A stretch of 64,000 nucleotides of DNA from Euwallacea fornicatus (GCF_040115645.1 NC_089551.1:2232001-2296000); one strand, 5' to 3'. Positions 14,086-28,339 are shown, numbered from the stretch's first letter. Notes: generated from the letters alone by a model not told the origin. Translations and numbers: made by a program.

Positions 14086-15992
14086 TTAAAAAATGTTTCT
14101 CTTAAAAACTAAATCGACATGTTCGGAGACTTTTCCTTAAATCTGTTAATTTTGAGTATTGAATAATTTAATTCGCACTTTACGAGCCCACTGTAGTATT
14201 ATTATAGCTGCGATTGACATTACCGATTTCTGCATGCATTTGATTGACTCGAGATAAACCGACCTGACCAGATTTAATAGGATTGAAACCGGCCTTCGGG
14301 CTGGTCGAGTTAGTTGAACGCCACGAGAAAATGAGATATAAAGTTGTAATAAGTCTTAATTTGTTCAAAAGCGTGCATTGTTAAACTCCCGTTCTCAGTC
14401 AGTCTGTTATGAGGCCCCACGTTTCAGTTTCACCAGGGCTAGGAGTTTTACAATATTAAATTGTATAACGTAAAATCTAGTTTACACAGCATCTTGTTGC
14501 CTGATAAATGCCCCTCAAAGTTCCAATAATATATCGACCGTCTCCCTCAATACTTCGCCTTGATGCACGCTATAAACTTATCGAGGTTCGCCACCGTAGG
14601 TGGTTTTCCCCACACTTTTGGCCAGAAAGCCGCAATCTACTTCCACAATTCTAATTGCCGGGGCAAATTTGCATACTTAACTAACGCGACACAGACGGTG
14701 TGTCCTCGTAGAGCGGTCAAGCGTTTACATTAAGGCTATCTGCATCCGCTTTGCATTTACCTGCCTCGGCTGCAAACTGGCCTGGTTTTATGACATTAGT
14801 TAAGGCGTAATTGAAATTTATGCATCAAATATACGTCCCGCGTGGATTTTTTCCAGTCCACGAGACACTTCTGTGCAGTGGAAGAACTTCTTGGCAGTGG
14901 TATGGCAATAGCGAAATTTATTGCGATGTAAAACTTCGAAGATCTGGCTGAACTAATAATAATAAAAGCTTAGTATTGCAAAATCGAGGTGTTTTGTCGT
15001 AGCTATCGGAAATTCAATTACTTTGGATATTTCGCATTTTTAGGAGAGAGTAGTTTTATTTGACAGTTCTTTGTTTGAGCGCAAATAAAACAAACCATTT
15101 TGGAATTTATTGCTTCGTGATAAAATTTTAGTATTCAGATTTCACATTTTTTTTTCTTTTTTTTTCGAAAAAAACTCGTCGATTTATAAACAAAATATTG
15201 GATTTCGAAATATATTTTAATTAACCCGATTGAGGCTCCACAATCGGAATCGTTCAGTTGAGGCCGTAAAAAGCGAGGAAAGTAATTCTCAAAGGGCGAT
15301 CGTGAAATGTTGCGCACGGACGGCAGGCGAGCGCGGCGGTAATGCGAGTGCGGTAAGAAACTGCCTTGCGAGTTATGTGAACTGCTATTTTGATGACTGT
15401 GGGCCATGCACGAAATAAAACAGACTTTCTCGACCGACACTACTTCGTCCTGGCGGATCTGCACTTAATCGTGAACATCGTGATCCGAAAACATTCAATT
15501 CAGCTTCGAAAATTCGGACTAACGATGGCGACATTCAAATTCCCCAAATTAAGGTCGGAACTCCCGCAGCCGAATCTCCGAGATTTAATACATCAAATTT
15601 TCTTACCATGATCAAACCTACTAAATGTTTATGCAATAATCAAGACACGAGTCTTCTCGTTAATTCGGCAAAAGAAGCCTTTATTATCTGCTGTACCCGA
15701 AAAAAGAAAACAAAATCAATACCTACTTTCCTTCTAAATTAGGACTCTAAACTGGAAGGCTTCTTTCCTGCTGCTTTTCCTGCTCGTATTAAAAGCAAGC
15801 TTTATTTGCTTCGAAGCCATGAAATTTAAAACTGAAAGCCCTTTTCAGACTTCCTGTAAGAATTTCATTCTGGATGCTGTTTGGATAGTCGAAAAAGGAC
15901 CACCGTCCGGGTAGTTTAGAGGATCTGCACCCTATTATACAAAAATGGGTATACATTTTTGCATCGCAAAGCACTGATTCAATATCTCGTAC
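14086..15992. other. No gene recognised
   Basis: AT-rich sequence except for the CpG-rich patch at 15230-15370, listed separately. No coding exon or transposase similarity was seen. Confidence 0.5.
15230..15370 (+). promoter_or_regulatory. Candidate promoter / 5' exon: CpG-rich island with Inr and donor
   Basis: A CpG-rich patch stands out from AT-rich surroundings. It has an insect-type initiator TCAGTT at 15254-15259 and ends at a good donor, GTGCG|GTAAGAA (about 15352). There is no clear TATA box at -30 and no DPE at +28. It could be a non-coding first exon of an internal neuroligin transcript. This is inference only. Confidence 0.25.
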
Positions 15993-16968
15993 CACAGCCC
16001 CAGAAGTAGCCGAAATAACGGTTGAAAAACAAAATTTTCGGAAAATATTACATTATTTCGCGGCACAATTTCTTTCCAGACGGGCAACTTCAAATGATTG
16101 AAAATGGGCATCACTCACGGGTCCACCACTTCGTTATTGACAAATCTCCTGCCGCCGAGCCATTTTTTCAAGTTTAGAAGTAGAAAACAATCTGAGGAGG
16201 CTAAATCTGGCGAGTAGGGCGGGCGAGGAAAAAGTTCGAAACCAAGTGGCTTTATTTTGAACATCGCGATGATGGAAGCGTGAACTTCTGCGTTATCTTG
16301 ATGGAACAACACTTTTCTTTTAGAGAGATAATCGATAAAAATTATCCCACGTGCATCCCAAAAAACTGACGCCATCAGCTTTGATGATGGACCCATTCCA
16401 TGACTCAACGCAAAAACTCGGCTTGATTGCTGCAAAACTTTACCAAACGCTGCCCCGAAACATCCCCACTGCTCTGTTTTTGTTCAATTGTGAATAATCA
16501 TCTTGCGAACTCTTTTCCCATATAGAGTTTTTCGGTCAAAATGCGACATACAGCGCGTTTTGAAGTGCCCATGCCCCAGTACAGCTTTCTGGATTCTCAC
16601 CACAACATCTGAAGTGGTCACATCTGGATTGTCGCCGAGTTGACCACAGCGGAGTACGTCATGGCAGTGTTTAAACTCTCCTACTCGGTGTTTCGCATGT
16701 TGTTGATGAAGGACCAGATTTCCCCACAATAGAACCGAACTCCGCACGGTTGTTGGATGGACTCAGACTTTTTACACGGAAGTACTGCAGTGCGTGTCGA
16801 TGGCCAACTTTCTCCATGCTACCGGAATCTCTGAAAGCGTTCAGTTAAAACGGGTCTGAAACCCTCGAATTTTATACATAAGCTCTTTGAGGTTAGGTTT
16901 TTGTACTACACGCCAATTTTTGTTTAAAAAGCCGCCCTCCGTGTATCAGGTGGGGTACTTCTGGGATA
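15993..16968 (-). mobile_element. Mariner element, copy 1 (internally damaged)
   Basis: Ends resemble a terminal inverted repeat: GGGTACTTCTGGGATAAT at the right and its degenerate complement CCCCAGAAGTAGCCG at the left. The length of about 975 bp is short of the usual 1.3 kb. Two transposase pieces are read on the minus strand. The C-terminal piece (16115-16435) has FWDARG, FHQDNAEVH and PPYSPDLASSD with 34 residues between the second and third Asp, so a DD34D catalytic set is still visible. The N-terminal piece (16484-16747) is frameshifted and short of the full DNA-binding domain. It is non-functional. Confidence 0.85.
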
Positions 16969-19639
16969 ATTCTCAGACCGCGTCTGCTGCTTCTCGTAGC
17001 CAAGAATCTGCGCAAGCAAATTAATTTGGTCGTCCTGCCACATCAATCACACATACATTTTCACACGCGCTCCACATAAGTCCCAGATTTTGCATCCATA
17101 AATCCTTTTGTACACTCGTAACAAACAGAAACAACAGCTAAAAGCATTACTTTCCAACTTTCGAGCACTTTCTGAATGGTAAACAATTCCCTGAAATTTC
17201 GTCCTTATTTATTGCGTGGAACTTCGAGTTCAAGAGAAAATGGTCACGTAAGATTAGCAAACCCGAAACTTTCAGTCAATCATTATCGATTTTCATTTTC
17301 GGGTCCGCCTTTGACGAGGCACAAAGGAAATCGCCAAGGATGGCAAATTAGGGGGCTCCTGCCCTATTACAGAGAGAAATTCGTTGGGAATTTTAAAGTA
17401 GTTTCAAGGCAAATATCTCAAAAAGTTATCCCCAGATTTGTAAACAATTCTGGGAAAGTTTAGATTTATTTATTGGCCCAGGCCGAGACAGGAGCCGTAA
17501 AGGAGATTTACTTTTTTAGCCAAAAGGGTCAGTTGAGAGTGGACATAGGTTCCCTCCGGTAATAAATGAAAGGGGCAATAATTTATAGCCCCGTGGCTGT
17601 GATATTAACTTTTTCGCCATTTTACTGAGTTCATCAAACGGGTCTATTACTGGCCCTCTGAAAAGCAAACATGATAGCGAGCAGGGATTGCTATGTCAGC
17701 TACGCTCAGCGGTTAGGGAGGCTTAGGGCGTTATATTACAAACTCTAGTATTATTGCGTGTTTCGGTGTGAATAGCACTTTTTTAATCGATAGAGCAGAA
17801 AAATAACGGTGGAAAGGCGCACTCAATGCAGGCCATTGTGCAACTGTCACTTCATTAACTTCGTTTCAACGGGTGCTGTCTAATTAAGCTCTTGCCTAGC
17901 GATCGTTATTAAATGTGTTGTTTAAAAGGGGTGGCAGCTGAATTAATGCTTTGTTTTGCTATACGAAACGCCCGACTGTAGAGGGCGGTGAAGAATGAAA
18001 GTTTCCTATTTTTTCGAATAAAAGCCAGACCTAATGAGTTTGCAACAGTAGGTGCACACTTCCTGAAACTTTTCATTAACAACAACTCTCAGCGCGAACC
18101 AGGGCTCATGGCTCTCCTGGGTGTAAAATCTAATTCGGCACTAACTAGGTAACTTAATTTGATGGTCAGCCCTAAACCTCCGGTGGTTTGCCGATTTCTG
18201 CAATACCCCAATATGACTTCCACTTTGGGAAAGTTGCAGTTTCTTAACGGTAATGAAAACGAACGATTGAAATTGCGCCCCGGCTAATCCATCTGTCTTA
18301 ATTCCATTAATTTTCAGCGGGAAGTTGATTAAGTGTTTGGGGTGCAAGCGAAGCAGGAAATCTAAAAATTCCTGACCTCCAGGCAAAGAAATCAGGAGAG
18401 TATATTATCCCAGTGCAGACGTATTTCACTTGACAACTCCCGAAGCGTAATATGAAGGCGAGGGCTTTTCTTGTCCGCAGCAATATCTTTGGAATTTGCA
18501 GATATGCAGTTCACCATCGCTGAATATTAAACTTCTACCTACGGAAATTCAGTCTGGGTCGAGAGGATATTGCGGCACATTCGGGCTAAGGCCCCGATTG
18601 CCGCGGCAAAGAACTTGAGAGAGACTAAAGATTAATGAGTGACATATTTCAGCAACTTAATAAATCCGCAACTAACACACGGACTTTCAGCCAGAGCTCG
18701 GGAGAAGACGAAGGTCGGACATATCCCCAGCGAAATGAAGGAAAATCGATTTTAATTTCGTCTTTCAGAAAATCCCATATTTTTGTTACCTAATCCTCGT
18801 CGGACATCCCGCCAGGCTCGATGTCTCCTTAATGATTCAATGAAAGTGTTTAAAAAAACATGAGCCCCTGAAGCAAGCCTAAAATAGCTCCGGGTACAAC
18901 AGAATCGGATTACATTGACTGATATAACGGAGGTAAATTCGAGGAGTCCGCAAAGTCCATGGCGGGCGAATTGATGAATGACGTTGAATTATTATGTTTT
19001 CTTGATTGGGTGAAATATTAATTTATATACTCGTGCAAGTTAAAGCACGCACTTGCCCCACGCCTTAATTAATTCAAGTCAAGTTTTATGGCGTCCCAGT
19101 GCGGGAAAGACGTGAAGTATAATGACCCAAAGACCTGGGTTATTCGTCTTGGCGACGTCAGGGCATGAAATATGGGCGGGCTTGTCAAAATAAGCCCATT
19201 ACTGGCCTGGGCCTTCAAGCCGGAACGTTTAGGGTGAGTTTTTCTACTGGGAGATAATTAGGAGCTGTCTGATAGTGAGTTAGGCTTTGCGTTTTTTCTC
19301 CGAGATAATATATTTATTAGATAATTTATTCTGCAGTGTCAGGGTCCAGGGAATTGATTGCTCCAAGTTTCTGAACAAACAGATTTTTTCATTTCAGATT
19401 CGTCGAGGGGGAAGAAATGGGTCCAGTGGGTCCTTCATTAACAAGAAATAATTGTTCTTTTATGGAGATGGTTCAAGTTGGAGAAATTTTTGGGGGTTGA
19501 AAGGAGAGCCGCTGTGTATTTGTGCGTTAAAAAGTTTCGATTTTCCGAGTTATAATCTTCATCTGAATATGCGGCGACGGTCTATTTTCGAAATTCTATC
19601 TAGAGAAGCAGGAAGATCTTTTCCCAGGTTGGGATGGCC
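16969..19639. other. No gene recognised
   Basis: Non-coding sequence between the mariner copy and the deleted transposon. One weak CCTCATC-motif copy lies near 18491-18540. Confidence 0.5.
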
Positions 19640-20048
19640 CGGATACACAATATACTTCCGCTTCAGAGACTTGAACCAAATATCCAGAGCATACATCCGT
19701 TTGTGAAAATTTCCGAGTATTCTGCGGCACAAAGCAGTTAGTATGCCGGTTATTTTGCGTCTGATTTCCTGTTTCAGCTCTACAATGGTGTTCGGTTTAT
19801 TCTTGTAGGCTCTGCTCTTCGCATATCCTCAAGGAGAAAAATCTGCGGGCTTCGAATCAGATGATCGCGGCGGCCAATTGGTGCAATTTGCTCGAATTTT
19901 CGGACCACATTCCAATTTGTTCTCTCAGAAGGTCGATTTTGCGCGGCAAAAAATTTGCGTAAAGCACGACATGCACTTTTATTCGATCGGCTATTTTCAC
20001 TATACGCTCCGATAATTTTAACATGTTCTGCCGAGTACATTGGTCCAT
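19640..20048 (-). mobile_element. Internally deleted DUF4817-group transposon remnant
   Basis: The minus-strand frame from 20040 starts MYSAEHVKIIGAYSENSRSN, typical of the DUF4817 N-terminus. After about 85 codons the sequence passes to YKNKPNTIVELKQEIRRKIT (near 19740-19800), which normally sits near the C-terminus of the same protein. The catalytic middle is missing, so this is a deletion derivative. It lies next to the Tc1 relic that begins at 20165. Confidence 0.6.
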
Positions 20049-20164
20049 GACTATTTTTATTTAAGTTTTTAAGTTAGAAATCTCACGTTGAGCTAAAAAC
20101 GCCCTTCTTTTAGCTTAACGAAACATTCTCAGCAATCAGAAAAGATGAAATCTAATAGAAAGTG

Positions 20165-21170
20165 TGGCCTCAACAGTCATCAACTACAGCTCTAATTCTG
20201 TCGTCCATACTCGCAATGACGTTGTTGAATTCCGCTTGTGATATCGTTTCCCACTCTTCTGACAGTAGTTCCCGGAATCGAAAGGCGCCGTGTATGTTGG
20301 CCATATGTGGTAAAACTATTCTTTGAAGTATGTCCCGGATATGGTCAATTGGACTCAGATCTGGCGATTGTGATGGCCATGGCAATCCGACGGTTTCTCC
20401 GTTCGGCAATCAGCCTGTAAAAATGCGAGCGTCATGAAGACGAACAATATCACGCATGAGACAAAAGTTTGGGCCGAAAGGGCCATCAAAGGGTCGGATT
20501 GTAGGGTCAACAACGGTATTGATGTAGGAATCAGTTTGGAAAAACAAGGTCGGTTCTCCCGTCAATCATTATTCCGGTCCAGGCCACTATTTTACCGCCT
20601 CTATATGAATTATCTCCCTGGACACGTCGTAAAAATTCAACATTTCTAGACTGTCCTTACGTTCTTATTCGATCAAAATCTGGGTGAAATCTAAATCTGC
20701 CTTCCTCAGTGAATAAAACCGTAGCCCAGTCAGTTCCATTCCGATTTCGATATTCTTGACACCGTTCTAATCTTGCAGTGCGATTGCCTATGGAAAGAGG
20801 TGGACATCTCAGCGGTCTTCGATTATGAAGATTAGTATCATCCAGATGATTTCTAACGATATCACGACCTATTGTCACGTGGTGCCCCCGTTGTCATTCC
20901 GCAACCAATTCCGGAGCCGTAATTGTAAGTCGTCTTCTAGCTGTTAATCTATCTTGAGCTGCAGTTGTAATGCATCCAAGTTTTGGGCGTTGTTCGGTCG
21001 GAGTTCGAGCTTCCCTAGAGTGCCGCGATAATCTACTGATTTGACACCCTGAGACACATCCATGTCATCGTCAATTTGTCTCAAACTAACTTGAAGGTGA
21101 TCTACTGTTCGTTTAATGTGGTTCAGAGTTAAACGTTGCCGTTCTATGGTAAAACACAGTATTCTCAAAG
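20165..21170 (-). mobile_element. Tc1-like transposase relic
   Basis: Read on the minus strand. The N-terminal part near 20944-21168 contains DDDMDVSQGV, similar to the helix-turn-helix of Tc1 transposases. The frame 20657-20878 contains NRRPLRCPPLS and WATVLFTEEGRFRFHPDFDR, which includes the first catalytic block. The frame 20170-20409 contains LPWPSQSPDLSPIDHI, where the catalytic Glu of the [13 protein letters not shown] motif is Asp. Several frameshifts separate the pieces. Terminal repeats were not identified. Confidence 0.8.
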
Positions 21171-24100
21171 CGCCTGGTAAACACCAGCTAGTGTCGAAAG
21201 AACTAAATGGAATCGACTTGATAATTTAGCAGAGTGCAAAATTCCAACTTTTCCACATCCGCGAGAAAACTTTTTATTTACTTTTAGGTTTTTTTCAATC
21301 GATTTAAATATGCACACTGAGCAAGGACTTGCGCTAACACAGTGTGGTGTAAACTACGATTGACACCATTTGCTATCCGTTTTGTGATGTTTAAGAAACA
21401 TCCTCACGCTTTTTCGACGTGTGCCCGTTCAGTCCGAAACTCCAATATTCGACCGGAATTGGCAAACTCCTATCCTCAATCGCTCCGAACAATAATCTAA
21501 ACTTGTTGGAATGAAACATGGAACTATCGCTAAATTCGCCAGGAAAGTTTCTGAACTAATAAACAAGCATACGAGATAAAGTACAGGCACCTCGACTCGC
21601 AACTTTAGGCTAAAGTCGAATAAAACGTCGAGCAATCCTGAAAACAAGTTCCGAAAGAAAGAGTGACCAGAAATTAAGGAGACATGAAAAGTATGTTCAT
21701 CGAGGGCACTCCCCGTTACAGCTCCAATTAGGGACCTCGCTCCTTGAATCGATCTGGGGAATGTCTCAAAGTGTCGGCAAATGAATTCCTGGCAATATGA
21801 AGGGGCGGCGAAACTGGAATCGAAACGAAGTTATGAAGCGAAATTTAAAAGGTGTACCATATTCAGTGTAACAAATCGCAGCATCAGGCCGACAAACGCA
21901 TAACTCAAACACTATGGCACATTATTGTAAATTAGGGCTCAACGCCACGCAAAATGCACGGCAAACGGTTTATCAGGGAATGTGCGTGATAAATTCCTGC
22001 TGAATGAAACTGTTGTAGATCGTTCGATAACTCTCACTAATGTAAACGTCAATTGTGGCTACGAACGGATGAATCCTAATTACCGGCTCTATTAGTTTAG
22101 CGTTATGCAGAGATCGGTGTTATTTTCAAGTATTCGCGGAGCTTGTTTATGGCTTAAATGAAGCTTTTGTAAGCGATAAATAAATACACAAAGGAGTCGT
22201 GTAGGGATTAATCAAACTCTGTGGCATACTGTATACAACGCAACCGCAAGGCCCAATTAATTTTCTTCGGCTTCCTGAAACAGTCAATTCATCTCTCTTT
22301 CCCCTTTGTTCGACTAACGTACCGACGGAATATTTAGGATACAGTAGCTGTAATTACTAACCAGACGATTCCGCGCATATTTCCCATATTAAAGCTTACC
22401 GCACATTACACACTACCTACACGCAGAATTAATAATTCAATGGAAAGCCTTAATGCGGTTTAAAATGCTTCGAACACAAAGGCGCTTGCGAACTTCTAAT
22501 GAAGTCGAACCGAAAGAGAATATCAAAAACAACACGGAGTTTTGAGTGGGAATTAAAACTCGCAGCTGACTGAATGTTAAAAGTTTTCAGTTAAATCCGA
22601 GACCAATATTTGGTTTAAAGTTTGTCCTGCACACCAGCGTAAGCTCCACTAATCGAATGACTGGACCGGATTTTATTAAATTATTTGGGGAAACTTGCCG
22701 AGGTCAAAAAATGGACACTGGAAATTGGAAAAGTCTGGTCCTCAATCGCATTGAACTCTAATTTAACTTGGTCGTACTAAAAGCAACCGAATTGGATAGG
22801 AAACTTATGGGGAAAAGCTCCGAAAGAAGTTCGCTTTAAACTGCGGTGGGAGTTTTGGAGAATCAGCTGAAGGGGTCCACGGAAAATATTGTTGTTGGAA
22901 AGAGCGATGCGACGCATCCAAGAAATTTATTTGAAAGCTGTTGCCATTCTCAAATGGCAGAGGGGAGAGAGTAGCTGATAATTTTTATTAGTGCGCTCAT
23001 TCGAAAATCGTCATTATTTACCAGATGGAAAAATGCTAAAAGTGGCGAAGCACGGTAAAAAAATTCCGTTCGCCATTTTATCAAGCAGTAGTTACATTTA
23101 TTATTTCCAGGGAGATTGTCACTACACTAAAACGTGATGCCATCACATCCGTTCATCATTAAATCAAGAAGTGATTGCATGTTCCAAGTTTAGAGCCAAA
23201 TCATTAATGTGCAATGAACTTTAAGTGCTGGTTTTCATGATTGTGTTTAAATATAGCCCTTGCATCAGTTAAACTCTCAGTTTCTATGGAAACTAAATTG
23301 ATGTTAAAATTAATGGCACATTAATAAGTTGGCCCTTACGAAGCCTTGTGTGCACATTGAATTAACTTGAGTAAGGAACAGTACGGAGGGAAGTTTGCTT
23401 CACTTGAAAATGTTCTTTTGATAATTTCCTTCAATTAAACTACCCTTGATGTCTGATAACAGAAAGCGGGAACAACACTAACAAATTGTTTCTACCTTCG
23501 ATAAGAAAGTTCCCAAACTAATAAGCAACTATGAGAACCTTCGGGGAAGTTTCCTTGTAAGGATCTTCTCAAGTCAGACGAACGAGTAAAAGAAACGCCG
23601 TTTTATTTCCCTACAACTAACTAGTTTTATTCACAGGGAGATATATTTGAATAGCAAGTTTTTGGTAAATTAAAAAGCCATCGTAAGTGAACAGAAGCTT
23701 GGAAATTCCAGGTTATGCGATAGAGCTGCAGAAGACTGGAAAATTCTTTAGTGGCACTTACACAACACCCCCTTCACATAGCCGAGCACATAATTCTCGG
23801 AAAGTGCAGCTTCCTCCCACATAACCTCTCGAGTTTTAATGCTCAAAGTTGGATAATGTAGTCGGATAATTTGTTAATCACCCTGGCTGCATGTAGTCTT
23901 CTAATGCCACTGTCTGCCTAAGTTTATCCATATTGTGCGAGCAAATCCAGGTAGCGAGCCAAACTTTGTTGTTATGAAATATTACAAGTTTGGAAACGAA
24001 TAATTACGCGGGCCTTTTAAATTGCTATTATACGCAAACTTGACGGTGCCGTATAACTTTGAAATTTATTTCCCGGTTAAATTGTCCGCGATATATCTTT

Positions 24101-24599
24101 TAGTCTTGGGGCATTAAAGATAAGTTGCCGGGGTCCGTTTTTGGCCGTGGCTGATGGCGCTTTTATGTCCACATAAAACCCGCCATGGCTAATATCTGCG
24201 CCGTCTCGTTGACACTCGACAATTTAAATTGGAAAAAATGGACGCTCACCCCCGTGGGTCGAGGGGGGTGGCGAGAGTTTAAAAGACCGTTTGTCATGGC
24301 CGGCATTATGTGAGAACGATAGACTAAGTGGGAAAGTGCACGCCTTTCCAAAAGTTTGCCCATTCCAACTTTTCAAGTATCCATTAAGTTGGAATCGACA
24401 GCGGTGTTTTCTGCATCGTTGCTTTGGAAGAGTCCATAAATGCTCTTTACATACTTCGGAGATGGTTTTATTGATAACAGAAAACATGGGGGAATTTATT
24501 GAAATGGGACCGCGATCGGAATTTCGACAATACGTCCGGGAACAATAACTCGACGTGACAACAGTGCCCGATGTTGTCTCGACATACGTCAATGTTAAG

Positions 24600-24690
24600 T
24601 CAAATGGGGATTTTGATGAGCGGCCGCTTCAGTTGCGAACGAACGCGAAATGCCACGTTGCCATCTCTCGAGGCGGCAAGTGTCGGTCAT
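24600..24690 (+). promoter_or_regulatory. Candidate initiator in a CpG-rich patch
   Basis: GCGGCCGCTTCAGTTGCGAA contains the arthropod initiator TCAGTT (24629-24634) in a local CpG-rich block. No downstream promoter element, open frame or donor supports it. Confidence 0.2.
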
Positions 24691-27600
24691 AACTATTCCA
24701 TCTCCTGGAGCATGAACACTTTATTTTAATCTCTTGCTCTCTTGGTTTATTAATAAGATTTGCTCCAGCCTCGGTGCTAAATTATTTCGAGCATTTTAGA
24801 TATTTCATATTCCAACCCAATTTTCACCCATAAAATTCGGGAAACTCTCCCATTTTTAACGCGTGCCCTTGTATAATAAAAAATACCATCCTAACGAATC
24901 TACTTTAGCTACATCCAGGAACATAATCCCAAAGTAGTAAAATTCTACTTACGTTAAAAACGCGAAACGAAAATTACCCTGTTTTGCTCTATAAACCGGA
25001 AAAGGAAATGGAACTAATATCGCTAACGTTTCCTATGCCCAATAAAAACTTTTCTTATGAGTTTTGCTTCTGTAAATATGAAACGACGAATCTTAGAGCT
25101 TTCCCTTCCCTCTATTAGTCCTGTTATCCTCTTATGTCTCTGTTGCTACCTAGATGTAGAAGGTACATTCACACGCATGGAAACACGTTACCGCACTCAT
25201 CATGAAAATCCAATTAAAATTTAAATTAACTGCCCTTTTTATGTGCAACGACATGCATGTGCAAAAGCAATTTGTATTATTTTTATTACTAATTAATGTA
25301 GAGAGTTTTTGTTAGTGTAAAAGAGCTTTGATGTTATCGCTCTTGACTCTGCGTTTATTAAACCCGGGTAAACAAAATGCCGACAACTCAACAAATCAAT
25401 GTGTTTTTGCCGAAATTGGCTCATTCAGGTTCCGAGGACTTTTACATCAATATTTGTAGAGTTAACCAAAGCGATATAAAAACCATTAGAGCCTTTGGAG
25501 AAGAGTTTCTGCAGCACTCCTTGATCTTTCAAGTTGCCTCTAGCAGGCTCCTGCTAAATTTACATAAAATAATGGCTTTGTCCATGTTGAAATTAACTTG
25601 GGAGATGAGTATCGATTACCGCAATTCGGGAGAGAAAAAGTATGTCGCCGGCATAACAAACTAATACAAGGGATAAAGAGCCTCCGACCTCGATTTGAGC
25701 GGTCTGAGGCCACCCATCACGATCCAGACATCTAGTTTTACATATGTCTCGGTATTTCTAGGTAAATCGAATTAAGGTTCAAAGGTCGGTTCTGATCGGT
25801 TCAACCTACAAGCGAACAAGACTTTTCAATTGGGAAACGTACACGAATCGGCGAAGGAGATTCCAAATATAATCTAGTGCTACCGCAATATGATTTCTGC
25901 AGCAGTACTTTAACCGCGACAAAATGACGAACGGACAGTTCATCTTGCATCGCTCGTGGCACGAATGCTGCAGCACTTTTATTTCTTGACAAGATGGCGA
26001 ATTGAAATTCTCAACTGACGTGTTTTTACACGTTTTCAGACCAAAAGACTTGTACGGGAAGTCCAGCCATCAAAACTTATCATCCCAATCCTCTCCTGAA
26101 TTATCAAAGAAATATTACAGCAGTTTTCCGAAAGGCTTTTAAGGACATTTTTGTACCTTTTGTACCTCTGTAAGTTGATGAAGCACTTAAAATGTAATAG
26201 CTTCATTGGCGGTTACATCGATTAGACGTAAAAGTGACGTCCCTGCAGGAAAATATGGAGCTGATATAATAATAGTGCTCCGATGTAGTGCCAGTGGAAT
26301 GCTTAAAAGCTTTATGTTCGGAAAATGCATTTAGACGGGTCCCTTCCTGATGCCATAAAACGTCAAATAAAATTAAATTTCGAGTGAAAAAGCTTTTCGG
26401 GACAAGAATAATGATTCCAATTGAACCTGCTTATTTATGCTGGTTATTCAAGAGAATGTAGGAAAGCGGCAGCTATTGATCTTGAAATGCGATTTTGCAG
26501 TTTGGTGACAATGAGTCTCGCTCTCGCAAAGTTGGGCTTATCAACGGTTTTGAACTAAAGTTTTAATCTAATCAGGAAATTTGCGGTGGTCTGAATTACG
26601 GAAAGTTTTTCATTGATAACGACGGTTTGTTGTACAAATCGAGTGGGATTTACGTTGAAAATTAGTCCGCAAATTGTGTAAGTTCCGAATTACAAATCTC
26701 CTCGTTTATTTACCTACATTTCATGGCAAAGAAAGGAGTCTGGGAATTTCCCGCTACTCCCAGAAAAATGCATCGCTTAACTACAAACTGCATATTTCAA
26801 CTGCAGCGTCTGCCAAGATTACATTTTTCTGCAGGGATATCTGGGGCAATCCTCCTGTTTTATGCTGCTTTTGCTCTGAGATGATGATACAATCACTGGA
26901 TCCGAGAAGCAATTCGAGAGCTCTACTCTTGAACTGCTGACGTCATTTTCGAATAAATGACCTTTTAATCAAATTCCGCATAAAGGCCAGTTTACACAAT
27001 AGAGCAGCGAAAACCCAAACTGGCTTATTAAAAAGGTTTTAAAAGCGCAAGCTGAAGTACGTGCTTCAGTCGGGCAAAGGGGTTAAACGCTTGTTTCGAA
27101 AAGGGTTTAATTAGACTTGGGGAAACCTTGGAGTGCATTTTTGAGGAGCTTTGGAGGGCTGCTGATGGCAAACAGTGGTCTTAGGTGGTGAAAAAGTCAA
27201 TAAATAATAAATCTGAAATAATCGATTGGTCGGGAATATTTCTGGAAATTCAATTAAACAGCTAAAAGCCGTCTAATATTTGCCAACGTGTACATTCAAA
27301 TTGGCAATTTCCAAAGCTTTGTTTCGGTACATAAAGGAGCTGGAACCAATATTCGGTTCCCTATAGAAGCTGGATATATTATTCAGTTTTAATTTATCTA
27401 ATAGACCGCCTCAAAGGACCCTCTTTTCAGCTTTCATAATCTCGAAAGAAAAATGATTAAGCAGGAAACTGGGTTAGGCTTTAGTATCGATTCCCTTTTT
27501 CGCAGGGGAATTTTCGGGTTAAACTGAGTTCCAATAAGCCACACTTCTTATTTAGATCCCATCCGAATCACTCTCCAACAACAAACAGGACAAGAACTAG

Positions 27601-28228
27601 TAGGCACATTAAACCCCTTTCCGAAGCAGATATTTTATAAACCGACATCATCTGCTATCGTTGCCTTCGAAATCCATAAATACGGATTTATCTCTACACA
27701 CACAATAACTCTTCTGGAATTCATCCATCATTTGGGCCCCAAATGACGTTCCGTCCAAATAACGGGTGCACTGCCTTTGTTGTTGTCAGAGGTAAATAAG
27801 CTCACAGATAGTACAGGGCGGTACGAATTTTTGCCTCAGTTAAATCATTATCTTTCGATCAAACCTACGGGGAACTCGTTATTGAGAATTATCGCCCAAA
27901 CTCGAACAACCTACTTTTATTTTTGTCCCAATTGCAGTGGAATTGCATAAAGAGAGATAAAGGGGACATGCTCCAGGCCAAATTATTGATGGGCATTTTT
28001 GCGGATATCGTGGGTTTCTGAGCTTTAATTATTCGGTTATTAATAATCAAAACCGTCATGAATAGATGCGTATCTGCGTTTCTGTGCGACTGTTCAGTTA
28101 CTGCATTAAAGCACATTTTTGTTCCATTATAAAATTCTGATTGATGAAAACTTTACAGTTGAGCACATACCACATAGAGTGTGTATACTCTTTCTATTAC
28201 AATTTTCCATTAACATCTACATAGCAAC

Positions 28229-28263
28229 TTTTTTTTTATATATATATATATATATAGAGAGAG
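28229..28263. repeat. T/TA/GA microsatellite
   Basis: A T run followed by about eleven TA units and a short GA run. Confidence 0.9.
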
Positions 28264-28339
28264 GACTAAAAAGCATGATTTCAAATTTAGTCACTAGGTG
28301 GTCTTGTTTGCCCACACAGTGTTAGGTTGGTATCCTTTA

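Noticed and set aside
24224..24592. 122-codon minus-strand frame in the upstream region
   Set aside because: No domain, no splice or polyadenylation context, Ser/Cys-rich composition typical of chance frames.
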